DNA of 46,942 nucleotides from Calothrix sp. MO_167.B12 (GCA_030066045.1 JASJCJ010000059.1:1-46942); one strand, 5' to 3'. Counted from the stretch's first letter, positions 8,888 through 17,227 are shown. The notes: generated from the sequence alone by a model not told the origin. Made by a program: numbers and translations.

Positions 8888-10312
8888 ATGTCGCTTAATT
8901 TTGGTTCTAGTACGTTGTCCATGCCACAGGTATTGATGACAACGCCAACGGAGGAATACGGTCCATGGGTACTTACGGGTGTGTTACTCAGCTTGGTTGT
9001 GATTTACATTACGAGTAAGCTTGGTGGGGAATTTTCTAAACGTCTCAATTTACCACCTGTTTTGGGAGAACTAATTGGGGGTGTTATTGTTGGAGTTTCG
9101 GCTCTACACCTGCTGATGTTTCCAGAAAATAGCACAGTAGCTACGGATTCAATCATTGTCAGGGCGTTGCAATGGCTGGGTAATTTAGACCTAGAGGCTG
9201 TCACCCATATTTTCCAAAGTCAAAGCGAAGTAATTTCCGTGCTAGCAGAACTAGGGGTGATTGTTCTGCTATTTGAAATTGGTTTGGAATCTGATTTACG
9301 GGAACTGGGTAAGGTTGGTTACCAAGCAGCCATTGTAGCTGTGATTGGTGTGGCAGCTCCTTTTATATTGGGAACAGTTGGTTTAGTGGCAATTTTCCAT
9401 GTTCCTACCATTCCCGCGATTTTTGCTGGAGCTGCCCTGACAGCAACGAGTATTGGTATTACATCAAAAGTTTTGTCAGAACTGGGACACCTAAAATCAA
9501 AGGAAGGGCAGATTATTGTCGGTGCTGCGGTAATTGACGATGTGCTAGGTATTATTGTTCTGGCGGTTGTAGCTAGTTTGGCAAAAACTGGTGAAGTGGA
9601 TCTGCTAAATGTAGTTTATTTAATTATTAGTGCCAGCGCCTTTCTGTTGGGAGCTATTTTCTTAGGTAAATTTTTTAACAAGAGTTTTGTGGCGATCGCA
9701 GACAAATTGCAAACCCGTGGTGCGTTGTTGATTCCTGCATTCACCTTTGCTCTAGTAATGGCGGTGTTAGCCAATCTGATTCACCTCGAAGCAATTTTAG
9801 GTGCTTTTGCGGCAGGCTTGGTGTTAGATGAAACCGATAGACGCAAAGAACTGGATTTACAGGTAATGCCCATCGCCGATATTTTGGTACCAATTTTCTT
9901 TGTCACAGTTGGTGCTAGGGCGGATTTGGGAGTATTAAATCCAGCGATCGCAGAAAACCGAGCAGGTCTAATTATTGCTACCTTCCTGATTACCATTGCC
10001 ATTATCGGTAAAGTCATCACTGGTTGGGGTGTTTTTGGTCAGCCCGGAATCAATCGTCTAGCGATCGGTGTGGGTATGATTCCCCGTGGTGAAGTGGGTT
10101 TGGTGTTTGCGGGCATTGGTTCCGCAAGTGGTGTATTGGATAAGCCTTTGGAAGCAGCTATTATTGTGATGGTGATTCTCACCACATTCCTGGCTCCTCC
10201 TTTATTACAGTGGGCACTGAAGAGTCAAGAAACAGAAGTATTGATACCGGCAGGGCAGGAAGCAGAAGTATCCATACCTGCCAAAGATACAACCTTAACT
10301 ACCGTAGATTAG
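8888..10312 (+). CDS. nhaS3: CPA2-family Na+/H+ antiporter, NhaS3-like
   Basis: This 474-residue membrane protein of the monovalent cation:proton antiporter 2 family exchanges Na+ for H+. The ion-binding Asp pair is present as Asp217-Asp218 in AAVIDDVLG, and the unwound-helix motif LTATSIGITSKVL precedes it. About twelve hydrophobic segments are visible, followed by a polar tail with the near-repeat EVLIPAGQE/EVSIPAKD. Length and motifs resemble Synechocystis NhaS3, which I recall as being in the thylakoid. AGAGGA sits seven bases before ATG 8888. Next to bicA it could recycle Na+ brought in with bicarbonate. Confidence 0.85.
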   Translation: MSLNFGSSTLSMPQVLMTTPTEEYGPWVLTGVLLSLVVIYITSKLGGEFSKRLNLPPVLGELIGGVIVGVSALHLLMFPENSTVATDSIIVRALQWLGNLDLEAVTHIFQSQSEVISVLAELGVIVLLFEIGLESDLRELGKVGYQAAIVAVIGVAAPFILGTVGLVAIFHVPTIPAIFAGAALTATSIGITSKVLSELGHLKSKEGQIIVGAAVIDDVLGIIVLAVVASLAKTGEVDLLNVVYLIISASAFLLGAIFLGKFFNKSFVAIADKLQTRGALLIPAFTFALVMAVLANLIHLEAILGAFAAGLVLDETDRRKELDLQVMPIADILVPIFFVTVGARADLGVLNPAIAENRAGLIIATFLITIAIIGKVITGWGVFGQPGINRLAIGVGMIPRGEVGLVFAGIGSASGVLDKPLEAAIIVMVILTTFLAPPLLQWALKSQETEVLIPAGQEAEVSIPAKDTTLTTVD

Positions 10313-10352
10313 GTTGTAATTTTTACTCATAATTAAGGTAATATTACTTAAG

Positions 10353-10376
10353 GGAAGCGGCAGTTTGTCGCTTTCC
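10353..10376 (+). terminator. Hairpin after the nhaS3-like gene
   Basis: GGAAGCGGC, a five-base loop and GTCGCTTTCC pair over about nine positions with one G-T pair and one bulge, 41 bases after the stop. Only a weak T stretch is present. It could be a terminator or RNA-end stabiliser. Confidence 0.35.
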
Positions 10377-10401
10377 ATATCTATATTACTACGGTTAAAG
10401 T

Positions 10402-10514
10402 TTACTCCTATCCCGCCCAAAGATTACCGATTAAAAAACCGCTCCAGGCACAGAGAACACAGAGAATAGAGAGAGGGAGGAGATAGGTAATCTCACCATT
10501 GAAGGGAGTAATCC
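10402..10514. repeat. Dispersed intergenic repeat, copy 2
   Basis: Second copy of the element at 677-789. AGATTACC at 10421-10428 and GGTAATCT at 10486-10493 form an 8-bp inverted pair. The following 10515-10541 is a run of near-identical AAAATCTA/AAAATCCA units (STRR-like). Confidence 0.6.
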
Positions 10515-10550
10515 AAAATCTAAAATCCAAAATCTAAAATTGTTTGACAA

Positions 10551-10898
10551 ATGTCCATATCCATACTAGAAGCCTGCATTTTTGCAACAGTACTATGCGG
10601 TTTTTTTGGCATCATCCTCAAACAGAATCTGATGATGAAAATCATCTCTATGGATGTGATGAGTACTGGGGTAATTGCTTATTACGTTTTAGTGGCAGCA
10701 CGGGGGGGATTGTTCACCCCCATTGCTGATGATACTAAACAAGTTGCTTATGCAGATCCGGTTCCCCAGGCGGTGATTTTAACTGCGATTGTGATTGGTT
10801 TTTCGATCCAAGCTCTGATGCTGGTTGGGGTGATGAAACTAGCACGGGATAATCCAACCCTGGAAACCAAAGAGATTGAGAAGAATAACACACCATGA
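10551..10898 (+). CDS. mrpC: Mrp antiporter subunit C (NuoK-like)
   Basis: This 115-residue protein with three membrane helices is related to the NuoK/NdhE subunit of complex I and to MrpC/MnhC of multisubunit Na+/H+ antiporters. The pattern DPVPQAVILTAIVIGFSIQALML is characteristic of MnhC. Its stop overlaps the mrpD start as ATGA at 10895-10898, indicating translational coupling. It is first in the Mrp cluster. The spacer before it carries a dispersed repeat, so its promoter must lie in or after that repeat, or transcription comes from the antiporter gene upstream. Confidence 0.85.
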   Translation: MSISILEACIFATVLCGFFGIILKQNLMMKIISMDVMSTGVIAYYVLVAARGGLFTPIADDTKQVAYADPVPQAVILTAIVIGFSIQALMLVGVMKLARDNPTLETKEIEKNNTP

Positions 10899-12331
10899 GT
10901 ACAATTACAATCGCCTGGATTGCCCTACCATTTTTTGTGGGATTCAGCATTTATCTCCTTCCCCAACTTGATCGCTACCTGGCACTTTTGGTGGTGCTTA
11001 CTTCCCTTCTCTATGGGCTAGAGCGATTATTCTACCCCTTAGCTCCAAGCTGGCAATTATTAGATAGTTTCGGTGTCACTTTGCAGGCTGATTCCTTAAG
11101 TGGCTACTTTATTTTGACCAATGCCCTAGTCACAATGGCGGTCATTTTCTACTGTTGGCACAGCAATAAAACGGCTTTTTTTTATACCCAGGCAATCATT
11201 TTACATGGTAGTGTCAACTCAGTGTTTATTTGTGCGGACTTTATCAGTCTGTATGTGGCACTGGAAGTAATTAGTATTGCTACGTTTCTTTTAATTGCCT
11301 ATCCCCGCACAGAACGCTCGATTTGGATTGGCTTACGCTATCTGTTTGTTAGCAATACAGCCATGTTGTTTTATCTGATTGGCGCGGTACTAGTTTATCA
11401 AGCTAATAACTCCTTTGCCTTTGCCGGGTTGAGTAAAGCTCCCACAGAAGCAGTCGCTCTGATATTTCTCGGACTTTTAACCAAGGGGGGAATCTTTGTC
11501 TCAGGTTTGTGGTTGCCTTTGACCCACTCGGAATCAGAAACGCCTATATCAGCAATGTTGTCAGGAGTTGTGGTCAAAGCAGGTGTTTTTCCACTGGTGC
11601 GTTGTGCCCTGATGTTGGAGGAGATTGACCCCATCGTCCGTTTTTTCGGTGTTGGTACTGCACTATTGGGAGTTGGCTATGCAGTGTTTGAAAAAGATAC
11701 TAAGCGGATGTTGGCATTTCATACAGTTTCCCAGTTGGGATTTGTACTTGCCGCACCGGAAGTAGGTGGTTTTTATGCCCTCACCCATGGTTTGGTGAAA
11801 GCGGCTCTTTTCTTGATTGCGGGTAACTTACCAAGTCGTAACTTCAAGGAATTACACCATCAGCCAATTCATACTCCCATGTGGATTGCTTTGGTTATAG
11901 CAAGCTTCTCAATTTCCGGCTTTCCCCTATTGTCTGGCTTTGGAGCCAAGGTGTTGACCATGAAGAATCTGCTACCCTGGCAGGTGATTGGTATGAACCT
12001 AGCAGCTTTAGGAACAGCCATCTCCTTTGCCAAATTCATCTTTTTGCCCCATGAAGAAGAACACAAACCAGTAAAAGTAAAACCTGGTTTTTGGTGGGCA
12101 ATCATCCTATTACTCGGCGGGTTATTTGCAGCCAATGTAGTATATTACGAGGCGTACACCCTTGCTAATATAATCAAACCCCTAATCACAATTGCTCTGG
12201 GCTGGTTGGTATACCTTGTGATTGTTAAACGATTGGTTGTCAAGTTACCACGGGTAGCGGAGCAATTTGACCATCTGATTGGGGTGATGAGTCTAATGTT
12301 AACCCTACTCTTTTGGATGGTGCTGGCTTGA
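10895..12331 (+). CDS. mrpD: Mrp antiporter subunit D (NuoL/M/N-like)
   Basis: This 478-residue antiporter-like subunit has about 14 hydrophobic segments. Residues typical of proton-channel subunits are present: Glu124 in YVALEVISI, Lys197 in GLLTKGGIF and Lys228 in GVVVKAGVFPLV. It is homologous to complex I subunits NuoM/NuoN and to MrpD. This is the only large antiporter-like subunit in the cluster; no MrpA-type NuoL domain and no second MrpD is seen. A GA-rich repeat starts five bases after the stop. Confidence 0.88.
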   Translation: MSTITIAWIALPFFVGFSIYLLPQLDRYLALLVVLTSLLYGLERLFYPLAPSWQLLDSFGVTLQADSLSGYFILTNALVTMAVIFYCWHSNKTAFFYTQAIILHGSVNSVFICADFISLYVALEVISIATFLLIAYPRTERSIWIGLRYLFVSNTAMLFYLIGAVLVYQANNSFAFAGLSKAPTEAVALIFLGLLTKGGIFVSGLWLPLTHSESETPISAMLSGVVVKAGVFPLVRCALMLEEIDPIVRFFGVGTALLGVGYAVFEKDTKRMLAFHTVSQLGFVLAAPEVGGFYALTHGLVKAALFLIAGNLPSRNFKELHHQPIHTPMWIALVIASFSISGFPLLSGFGAKVLTMKNLLPWQVIGMNLAALGTAISFAKFIFLPHEEEHKPVKVKPGFWWAIILLLGGLFAANVVYYEAYTLANIIKPLITIALGWLVYLVIVKRLVVKLPRVAEQFDHLIGVMSLMLTLLFWMVLA

Positions 12332-12335
12332 ATAT

Positions 12336-12380
12336 AGGGAGTGAAGGAGTGAGGGAGGGAGAGAGTGAGGGAGTGAGGGA
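12336..12380 (+). repeat. GA-rich tandem repeat (GGGAGTGA-like) after mrpD
   Basis: Imperfect repeats of GGAGTGA/GGGAGTGAG start five bases after mrpD. Similar runs end mrpE (12905-12958) and, in the opposite orientation, follow mrpB (15151-15175). Confidence 0.75.
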
Positions 12381-12527
12381 ACTATTTTCATGCTTGGTTG
12401 TGAGATTTTCTCGTGAGGGGCTAATTTGAAAATAGTTAAGAATTGACAATGGGGAAGAAATATTTTTCATATTTGATTGTGTAAAAACGTAATTTAAGAG
12501 AAGGCTGTACCTACATGGGGGGCTAGT

Positions 12528-12950
12528 ATGATTGGATATTTGGATTTGCTATTAAGATTAATTATTTGGTTTCTGCTAACTGCTGATGTGAGTTTGGCTA
12601 ATATCATTATTGGTGTTTGCGTTTCATTGCTAATACCGCGACACTATACGAAACCTGCTGTTTTAAAAGATTGGTTGCGGGTACTGTGGGAAATTATTGT
12701 AGCTATCCCCCAAGCATATTTAGAAGCCTTAGAAATTATGTTTCGCCCCCATAACCAAGAAGAGATTGTGATGGAGCGAGTCAAACCCCAACGGACACCA
12801 GGACTGATATTTTTAGATATTTTTGTGATTACATTTACACCAAAAACTATTGTTTTGAAATACCACGAAGATGGCTGGTATGAAGTGCATCGGGTGCGAC
12901 GGAAGAGGAGAGGAGGGAAGGAGGGAAGGAGGGAAGGAGTGAAGGAGTGA
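12528..12950 (+). CDS. mrpE: Mrp antiporter subunit E, tail built from a GA-rich repeat
   Basis: This 140-residue MnhE/MrpE-family subunit has two N-terminal hydrophobic segments, then a cytoplasmic part with FRPHNQEEIVMERV and ITFTPKTIVLKYHEDGWYEVH, which are typical of MrpE. The last 17 or so residues (KRRGGKEGRREGVKE) are encoded by GGAGGGAAGGA-type tandem repeats. The true domain seems to end near residue 123, and the original stop appears to have been replaced by repeat sequence. It is separated from mrpD by about 200 bases and from mrpF by 350. Confidence 0.8.
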   Translation: MIGYLDLLLRLIIWFLLTADVSLANIIIGVCVSLLIPRHYTKPAVLKDWLRVLWEIIVAIPQAYLEALEIMFRPHNQEEIVMERVKPQRTPGLIFLDIFVITFTPKTIVLKYHEDGWYEVHRVRRKRRGGKEGRREGVKE

Positions 12951-12958
12951 GGAAGTGA
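12905..12958 (+). repeat. GA-rich tandem repeat inside the 3' end of mrpE
   Basis: Repeats of GGAGGGAA pass into GGAGTGA units. They cover the last codons and the stop of mrpE and lead directly into the duplicated spacer. The repeat number should vary between strains and would change the MrpE tail. Confidence 0.75.
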
Positions 12959-13300
12959 CCAAACAGTAATCGGTATCAAGCCCCCTAATTAGAATTTAGA
13001 ATGAGCGAAATTTTCCCTCAACTGCATTCTGCATTATTAATTCTTCATTCACAATTTTTCCCCTACCCAAATCCCTAGATTTATCGATGGGGAAGACCGA
13101 AGTTTGCTTATGCCGGGGAACCCTTTCGGTAGTCGTTCATGGGGGAAACCCCCAAGATCACACTACCTCACCACCGCAACTTCTCACTATTAGCGTAGTA
13201 CAAGAGTGTAGGAGACTAACTGATAACTGAAATGATTATCCGCCTTTAAAAATCTCAAATTTAAAATCTCAAATCTAAAATTGTTTTACTGAAAAAGGTA
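12951..13300. other. mrpE-mrpF spacer with duplicated blocks
   Basis: A 350-base gap inside the antiporter cluster. 12956-12979 copies the 3' end of the bicA-linked small gene and 13190-13223 copies the end of the spacer before the nhaS3-like gene. Between them lies about 100 bases absent from the other copy, including a GGGGG-AAA-CCCCC hairpin at 13141-13153. 13248-13283 is an STRR-like run of AAAATCTCAAATCTAAAATT units. No gene was seen. Confidence 0.6.
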
Positions 13301-13552
13301 ATGAACTGGATCCTAATTGCCATGATTTTGGCTTTACTAATTCCTATTTATGAAGCTTGGCAAGATGAGAATATTTGGCAAAAAATGTTAGCCTTTGCCA
13401 GCATTGCTACCAAAACATCCATGATGATTCTGGTTGTATCTGTCTTGCGTGATGACTGGATGATAGGGGTGGTTGGTGTACTGATTTTAAGTGTAGGTAA
13501 TGCCGCCTTAATGCTTTTAGCTCATGTACTCAAAAGGATAAATGAAATATGA
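13301..13552 (+). CDS. mrpF: Mrp antiporter subunit F
   Basis: This 83-residue protein has three hydrophobic helices and fits the MnhF/MrpF family in size and position. An AAAGGT sequence lies just before ATG 13301. Its stop overlaps the mrpG start as ATGA at 13549-13552. The sequence itself is weakly diagnostic, and the call relies partly on order C-D-E-F-G. Confidence 0.75.
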   Translation: MNWILIAMILALLIPIYEAWQDENIWQKMLAFASIATKTSMMILVVSVLRDDWMIGVVGVLILSVGNAALMLLAHVLKRINEI

Positions 13553-13830
13553 TTATTAATATCATTAGTTATATCTGTATAGGAGTGGGAATTGTCTTCT
13601 GGTTTTGGGGGACATTTCCTCTAATTGGCGATCGCTCCGTATTATTCAAATTACATAGTCTTTCCGTAGCAGATACCTTGGGTTCCATGAGTATCATTGT
13701 TGGGTTACTCTTGAAAATACCCGAAGAATGGCCACTGCTGATTCTCGCACTGATTTCCTTGGCCATTTGGAATACCGTACTAGGATACGTATTGGCTTAC
13801 TGTTCCAGCAGTGGAGGTAAAAATGAATGA
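13549..13830 (+). CDS. mrpG: Mrp antiporter subunit G
   Basis: This 93-residue MnhG/MrpG-family protein has three hydrophobic helices. FWFWGTFPLIGDRSVLFKLHSLSVADTLG matches the family pattern of a small polar loop with LHxxxxADTLG. It overlaps mrpF by four bases and the next gene by eight, so the run from mrpF to mrpB is one tightly coupled unit. Confidence 0.82.
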   Translation: MIINIISYICIGVGIVFWFWGTFPLIGDRSVLFKLHSLSVADTLGSMSIIVGLLLKIPEEWPLLILALISLAIWNTVLGYVLAYCSSSGGKNE

Positions 13831-14467
13831 AGATGTATATATTATAGCGATCGCGGCGTTACTTCCTTTAACTGCCTGTATGTTGGTTTTGCAGGTTAAC
13901 CCATATCATGCTCTGGTAATTCGTGGTATTTTAGGGGCAGTTGCAGCACTAGTTTATGCATTGTTTGGGGCGGCGGATGTGGCATTAACGGAAGCTTTGG
14001 TGGGCACTATGCTCTCTATTACTTTATACGCAGTAGCTGTGCGATCGTCCCTCAGTATGCGCCTGGGTGTGCTAGAAAATCAATCCAATGACAATGCAGA
14101 ACCCCCAGAGGGTAATAACCCTGAAGAGCAATTGCTTGCTGTTTTACGCAAAATATTAAACAAATACCATATGCGTCTGGAAGTAGTAACCTATACTAAT
14201 CTGCAAGCTTTACAAAATGCTTTGATGGCAAAAGAAATTCATACAACCTATATGACATCAGAACAGTGGATGACCAGGGAATCTCCTCAACCCCTCCCTG
14301 TAGATGGACAGCCCCTTTACCAAGTCCAGACCCGCATCCAGCGTCTTTACGACATTATGCAAAACGAAATTCCACCAAATTTAGCAAATTTGAACTATAT
14401 CAAACCAGTAAGCCCCAGCCAGTCCAATGGGAATGTAATCTCTGATTCAGTGGAGGTTCAGCCATGA
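13823..14467 (+). CDS. mrpA: DUF4040-type Mrp subunit (short cyanobacterial MrpA) with soluble tail
   Basis: About 214 residues from ATG 13823, which has a good GGAGGT at 13814-13819; a GTG at 13811 would add four residues. Residues 1-75 are hydrophobic and contain GAADVALTEALVGTMLSITLYAVAV, typical of the DUF4040/MbhD-like domain found at the C-terminus of large MrpA or as a separate protein. The remaining 130 or so residues are polar, with no membrane segment and no recognised fold. From memory, cyanobacterial Mrp operons name such a short unit MrpA. The NuoL-like part of bacterial MrpA is absent. It overlaps mrpB as ATGA. Confidence 0.75.
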   Translation: MNEDVYIIAIAALLPLTACMLVLQVNPYHALVIRGILGAVAALVYALFGAADVALTEALVGTMLSITLYAVAVRSSLSMRLGVLENQSNDNAEPPEGNNPEEQLLAVLRKILNKYHMRLEVVTYTNLQALQNALMAKEIHTTYMTSEQWMTRESPQPLPVDGQPLYQVQTRIQRLYDIMQNEIPPNLANLNYIKPVSPSQSNGNVISDSVEVQP

Positions 14468-15126
14468 AGTGGATATACATAGCAGTAGGAATAGCATTAT
14501 ACATCAAGATGCTCGTATTTCCCAATCCCGGAATGGATTCAGCCGAACTCTCCATCGTCGAATCAATTGTCCAAGATACTGGAGTACCTAATACTGTTTC
14601 CGGCATAATTTTCAGAAATCGACTTTACGACACAATATTTGAAGTTGTAGTCTTTACACTGGCAATTATGGGAGTAAGGTTTCTCCTAGCTAACGAACAA
14701 CCATCTTGTACAATCTACCAATTTAGCGATCGCCCTTCAATTATTTTGGCGCAATTGGGAGCCACCATTGCTGCCTTAATCAGCGTCGAATTAGCAATTC
14801 GCGGTCATTTGAGTCCTGGTGGTGGGTTTGCAGCTGGTGTAGCCGGGGGCACTGCCATCGGGTTAGTAGCAATTACCTCCTCCACAGAATGGATGGAAAA
14901 AATTTACCAACGATGGCGAGCAGCAACACTAGAAAAAATATCTGTACTAATTTTTATTGTCTTGGCAGTAATAACACTGATTGGTTATGAATTACCCCAC
15001 GGTGAAATGGGTGCATTGTTCAGCGGTGGAACCATTCCGTTACTGAATATTTTGGTGACAATTAAGGTAGCTTTAGGCTCTTGGGCAGCGATTTTACTAT
15101 TCATTCGCTATCGCGGTTTATTGTAA
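14464..15126 (+). CDS. mrpB: Mrp antiporter subunit B
   Basis: This 220-residue protein of the MnhB/MrpB family has a core with IRGHLSPGGGFAAGVAGGTAIGL, the family signature, and GYELPHGEMGALFSGGTIPLLNILVTIKV. An N-terminal segment of about 65 residues with its own hydrophobic helix precedes the MnhB core. It is the last gene of the antiporter unit; downstream sequence holds only repeats and the tail of a gene on the other strand. Confidence 0.88.
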   Translation: MKWIYIAVGIALYIKMLVFPNPGMDSAELSIVESIVQDTGVPNTVSGIIFRNRLYDTIFEVVVFTLAIMGVRFLLANEQPSCTIYQFSDRPSIILAQLGATIAALISVELAIRGHLSPGGGFAAGVAGGTAIGLVAITSSTEWMEKIYQRWRAATLEKISVLIFIVLAVITLIGYELPHGEMGALFSGGTIPLLNILVTIKVALGSWAAILLFIRYRGLL

Positions 15127-15445
15127 CAGTATTAACATGATTCCACTTTTCTTCCCTCCATCACTCCCTCACTTTCAAGAAACAAGGCAGCCAGAGCTGA
15201 AGGCAGCTTTGCTGGAGGGAAGAAGATTTGGCTTGTTTCTTTCATTCATAGCGAGGGGATTTTCTTTATTACTTATTACTTAGGGACTTCCAGATAAAAA
15301 AACATCCCATAGTTATCAGGCAACAAAATATGTAAACTTCACTGTCAACTGTCAACTGTCAACCGTTCTTGTGGGATAATTTATTTCCTGGAGTTCCCTT
15401 ATTACTTATTACTTATTACTTCCCCCTTGTGGGGCTGCTCCTAAA
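15127..15445. other. Repeat-filled region between mrpB and ggt tails
   Basis: These 319 bases separate two convergent genes. The region holds two 10-12 bp inverted pairs in interleaved order (15149-15160 with 15213-15224, and 15177-15186 with 15232-15241), a GA-rich repeat in inverse orientation at 15151-15175, TTACTTA tandems at 15269-15282 and 15402-15421, and CTGTCAA repeated three times at 15342-15362. No gene was seen. It probably ends transcripts from both sides. Confidence 0.6.
15342..15362. repeat. Heptamer tandem CTGTCAA x3 (STRR-like)
   Basis: Three exact copies of CTGTCAA. Heptamer tandems of this kind are known from heterocyst-forming cyanobacteria. A similar TTACTTA set follows at 15402-15421. 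Confidence 0.8.
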
Positions 15446-17227
15446 TCACCACCCCCGAGGAACCCCCTCTCCTCTAGGATCGGCAGCTCCTTCCAGACTC
15501 CCATCTGACTTGACCACAATGGCATTAATATTACCCCAAGGTCTTCTTTCCTTGATTTTGTGTCCCCGACGTTGCAATTCTTTCAATGTCATAACATCCA
15601 AGCCAAAGGGTTCCACCATCAACCTATCTGGAAGCCACTGATGGTGTATGCGCGGTACAGAAACAGCTGCACCCGCATCCATGTCATATTCCAAGACATT
15701 TAAAATTACTTGCAGTACTTGAGTAATAATAGTACTCCCTCCCGGCGCACCCACCGCCATCCTGAAACGACCTTTTTCAGTGACAATGGTGGGAGTCATG
15801 CTAGATAGGGGAGTTTTCCGGGGTGCAACTGCATTGGCTGCATTCCCCACTAAACCGAAAGAATTGGGTACTCCCGGTGCAATTGCAAAATCATCCATTT
15901 CGTTGTTGAGTACAATACCCGTACCAGTAGCTACCACACCCGCTCCAAATCCCAAATTGATGGTAAAAGTAAGGCTGACAGCATTGCGTTGTTCGTCTAC
16001 CACCGTTAAATGGCTAGTTTCTGGAGACTCATAAAATTTACGATTGGGTGTTGACTGTAACCTCAAGGATAGGGGTTTACTAAACCACTGGAGAGTGCGC
16101 TGATTCGCTGGCTTTACTCGACTAGATGGCTTTACCCGCAACATACTAATTTGTCGTCGCCGTAGTTGGGCGTACCCTTTACTGGTAAGCTGTTGTATTG
16201 GTACTTTGACAAAATCAGGATCTCCTAACCATTGAGAGCGATCGGCATAGGCAATTTTCATTGCTTCTGCCATTAAATGTAGGGTATCAGGATGATGCCA
16301 CCCCAGAGATTTGAGATTAGTATTACCAATAATATTTAATATTTGTAACAAGTGTACTCCTCCCGAAGAAGGTGGGGGCATAGAACAGATGCGGGTTTGG
16401 CGAAAATCCCCGCATATGGGAGTGCGCCAAATCGGTTTATAAGCCTTTAAATCTGCTAAAGTAATTAAACCTCCATTCTTTGCCATATCAGCAGCGATCG
16501 CACGGGCAATATTGCCAGTATAAAAACTACGAGGATTGCCAGCAATTGATTTAAAGGTTTTTGCTAAATCCCTCTGTACCAGCCTTTCCCCTGGCTGATA
16601 AAACTCACCGTTACGAGTAAAAATTTTCCGTGCTGCTGGGTTATTGAGAATTTGTTGTTGGCGGTTACTATTTACCTGCATAGAACGCCAACTCAAACGA
16701 CGATTGAGGGTAAAGCCATTCTTAGCCAGCTCAATTGCAGGTTTCACCACTTCTTGCCAAGATAACTTACCATAGCGACGATGGACTTCATACATCCCAG
16801 CCACAGTGCCCGGTGTCCCCACAGCTAAATAACCATTTACACTAGCACCCGGACGTACCTTACCTCGAGCATCTAAGTACATATCCTTTGTAGCTTTGCT
16901 GGGTGCCCGTTCCCGGAAATCTAAGGCTTTGATATTGCCAGTTTTCCCTTCATGGAGCAATAAAAATCCACCACCACCAATTCCTGCCGAAAATGGTTCT
17001 ACCACGGAAATTGCAAAGGTGGTAGCCACAGCAGCATCTACAGCATTACCGCCCTTTCGTAACATTTTCAACCCGGCTTCACTGGCAAGGGGATGTGCAG
17101 AAACTACCATACCCTTTTTGGTGTTCAGGGGTTTAATTACCGTAGCAGATACAAGTTGGATGTTACACAAAACCCCAAGGGAAACAGCAGCAACAGCAAT
17201 CCGCTTAAATTTGTAGATAAGACCCAT
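15446..17227 (-). CDS. ggt: Gamma-glutamyltranspeptidase, secreted
   Basis: This 593-residue N-terminal-nucleophile hydrolase transfers or hydrolyses gamma-glutamyl groups of glutathione and related compounds, outside the cytoplasm. A signal peptide covers about residues 1-28. Substrate Arg105 is in DFRERAP (E. coli Arg114). The self-processing nucleophile is Thr404 in SPETSHLTVVD. Further on come PLSSMTPTIV, which matches the PMSSSMSPT loop of E. coli, and GAPGGSTIITQ for the oxyanion region. Both subunits of the mature enzyme arise by cleavage before Thr404. It stands alone, convergent with mrpB, with no obvious partner. Confidence 0.92.
   Translation of the reverse strand: MGLIYKFKRIAVAAVSLGVLCNIQLVSATVIKPLNTKKGMVVSAHPLASEAGLKMLRKGGNAVDAAVATTFAISVVEPFSAGIGGGGFLLLHEGKTGNIKALDFRERAPSKATKDMYLDARGKVRPGASVNGYLAVGTPGTVAGMYEVHRRYGKLSWQEVVKPAIELAKNGFTLNRRLSWRSMQVNSNRQQQILNNPAARKIFTRNGEFYQPGERLVQRDLAKTFKSIAGNPRSFYTGNIARAIAADMAKNGGLITLADLKAYKPIWRTPICGDFRQTRICSMPPPSSGGVHLLQILNIIGNTNLKSLGWHHPDTLHLMAEAMKIAYADRSQWLGDPDFVKVPIQQLTSKGYAQLRRRQISMLRVKPSSRVKPANQRTLQWFSKPLSLRLQSTPNRKFYESPETSHLTVVDEQRNAVSLTFTINLGFGAGVVATGTGIVLNNEMDDFAIAPGVPNSFGLVGNAANAVAPRKTPLSSMTPTIVTEKGRFRMAVGAPGGSTIITQVLQVILNVLEYDMDAGAAVSVPRIHHQWLPDRLMVEPFGLDVMTLKELQRRGHKIKERRPWGNINAIVVKSDGSLEGAADPRGEGVPRGW

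Noticed and set aside
15342-15421. Short regular repeats considered as a CRISPR array
   Set aside because: Units are seven bases in direct tandem without spacers; this is STRR-type repeat.
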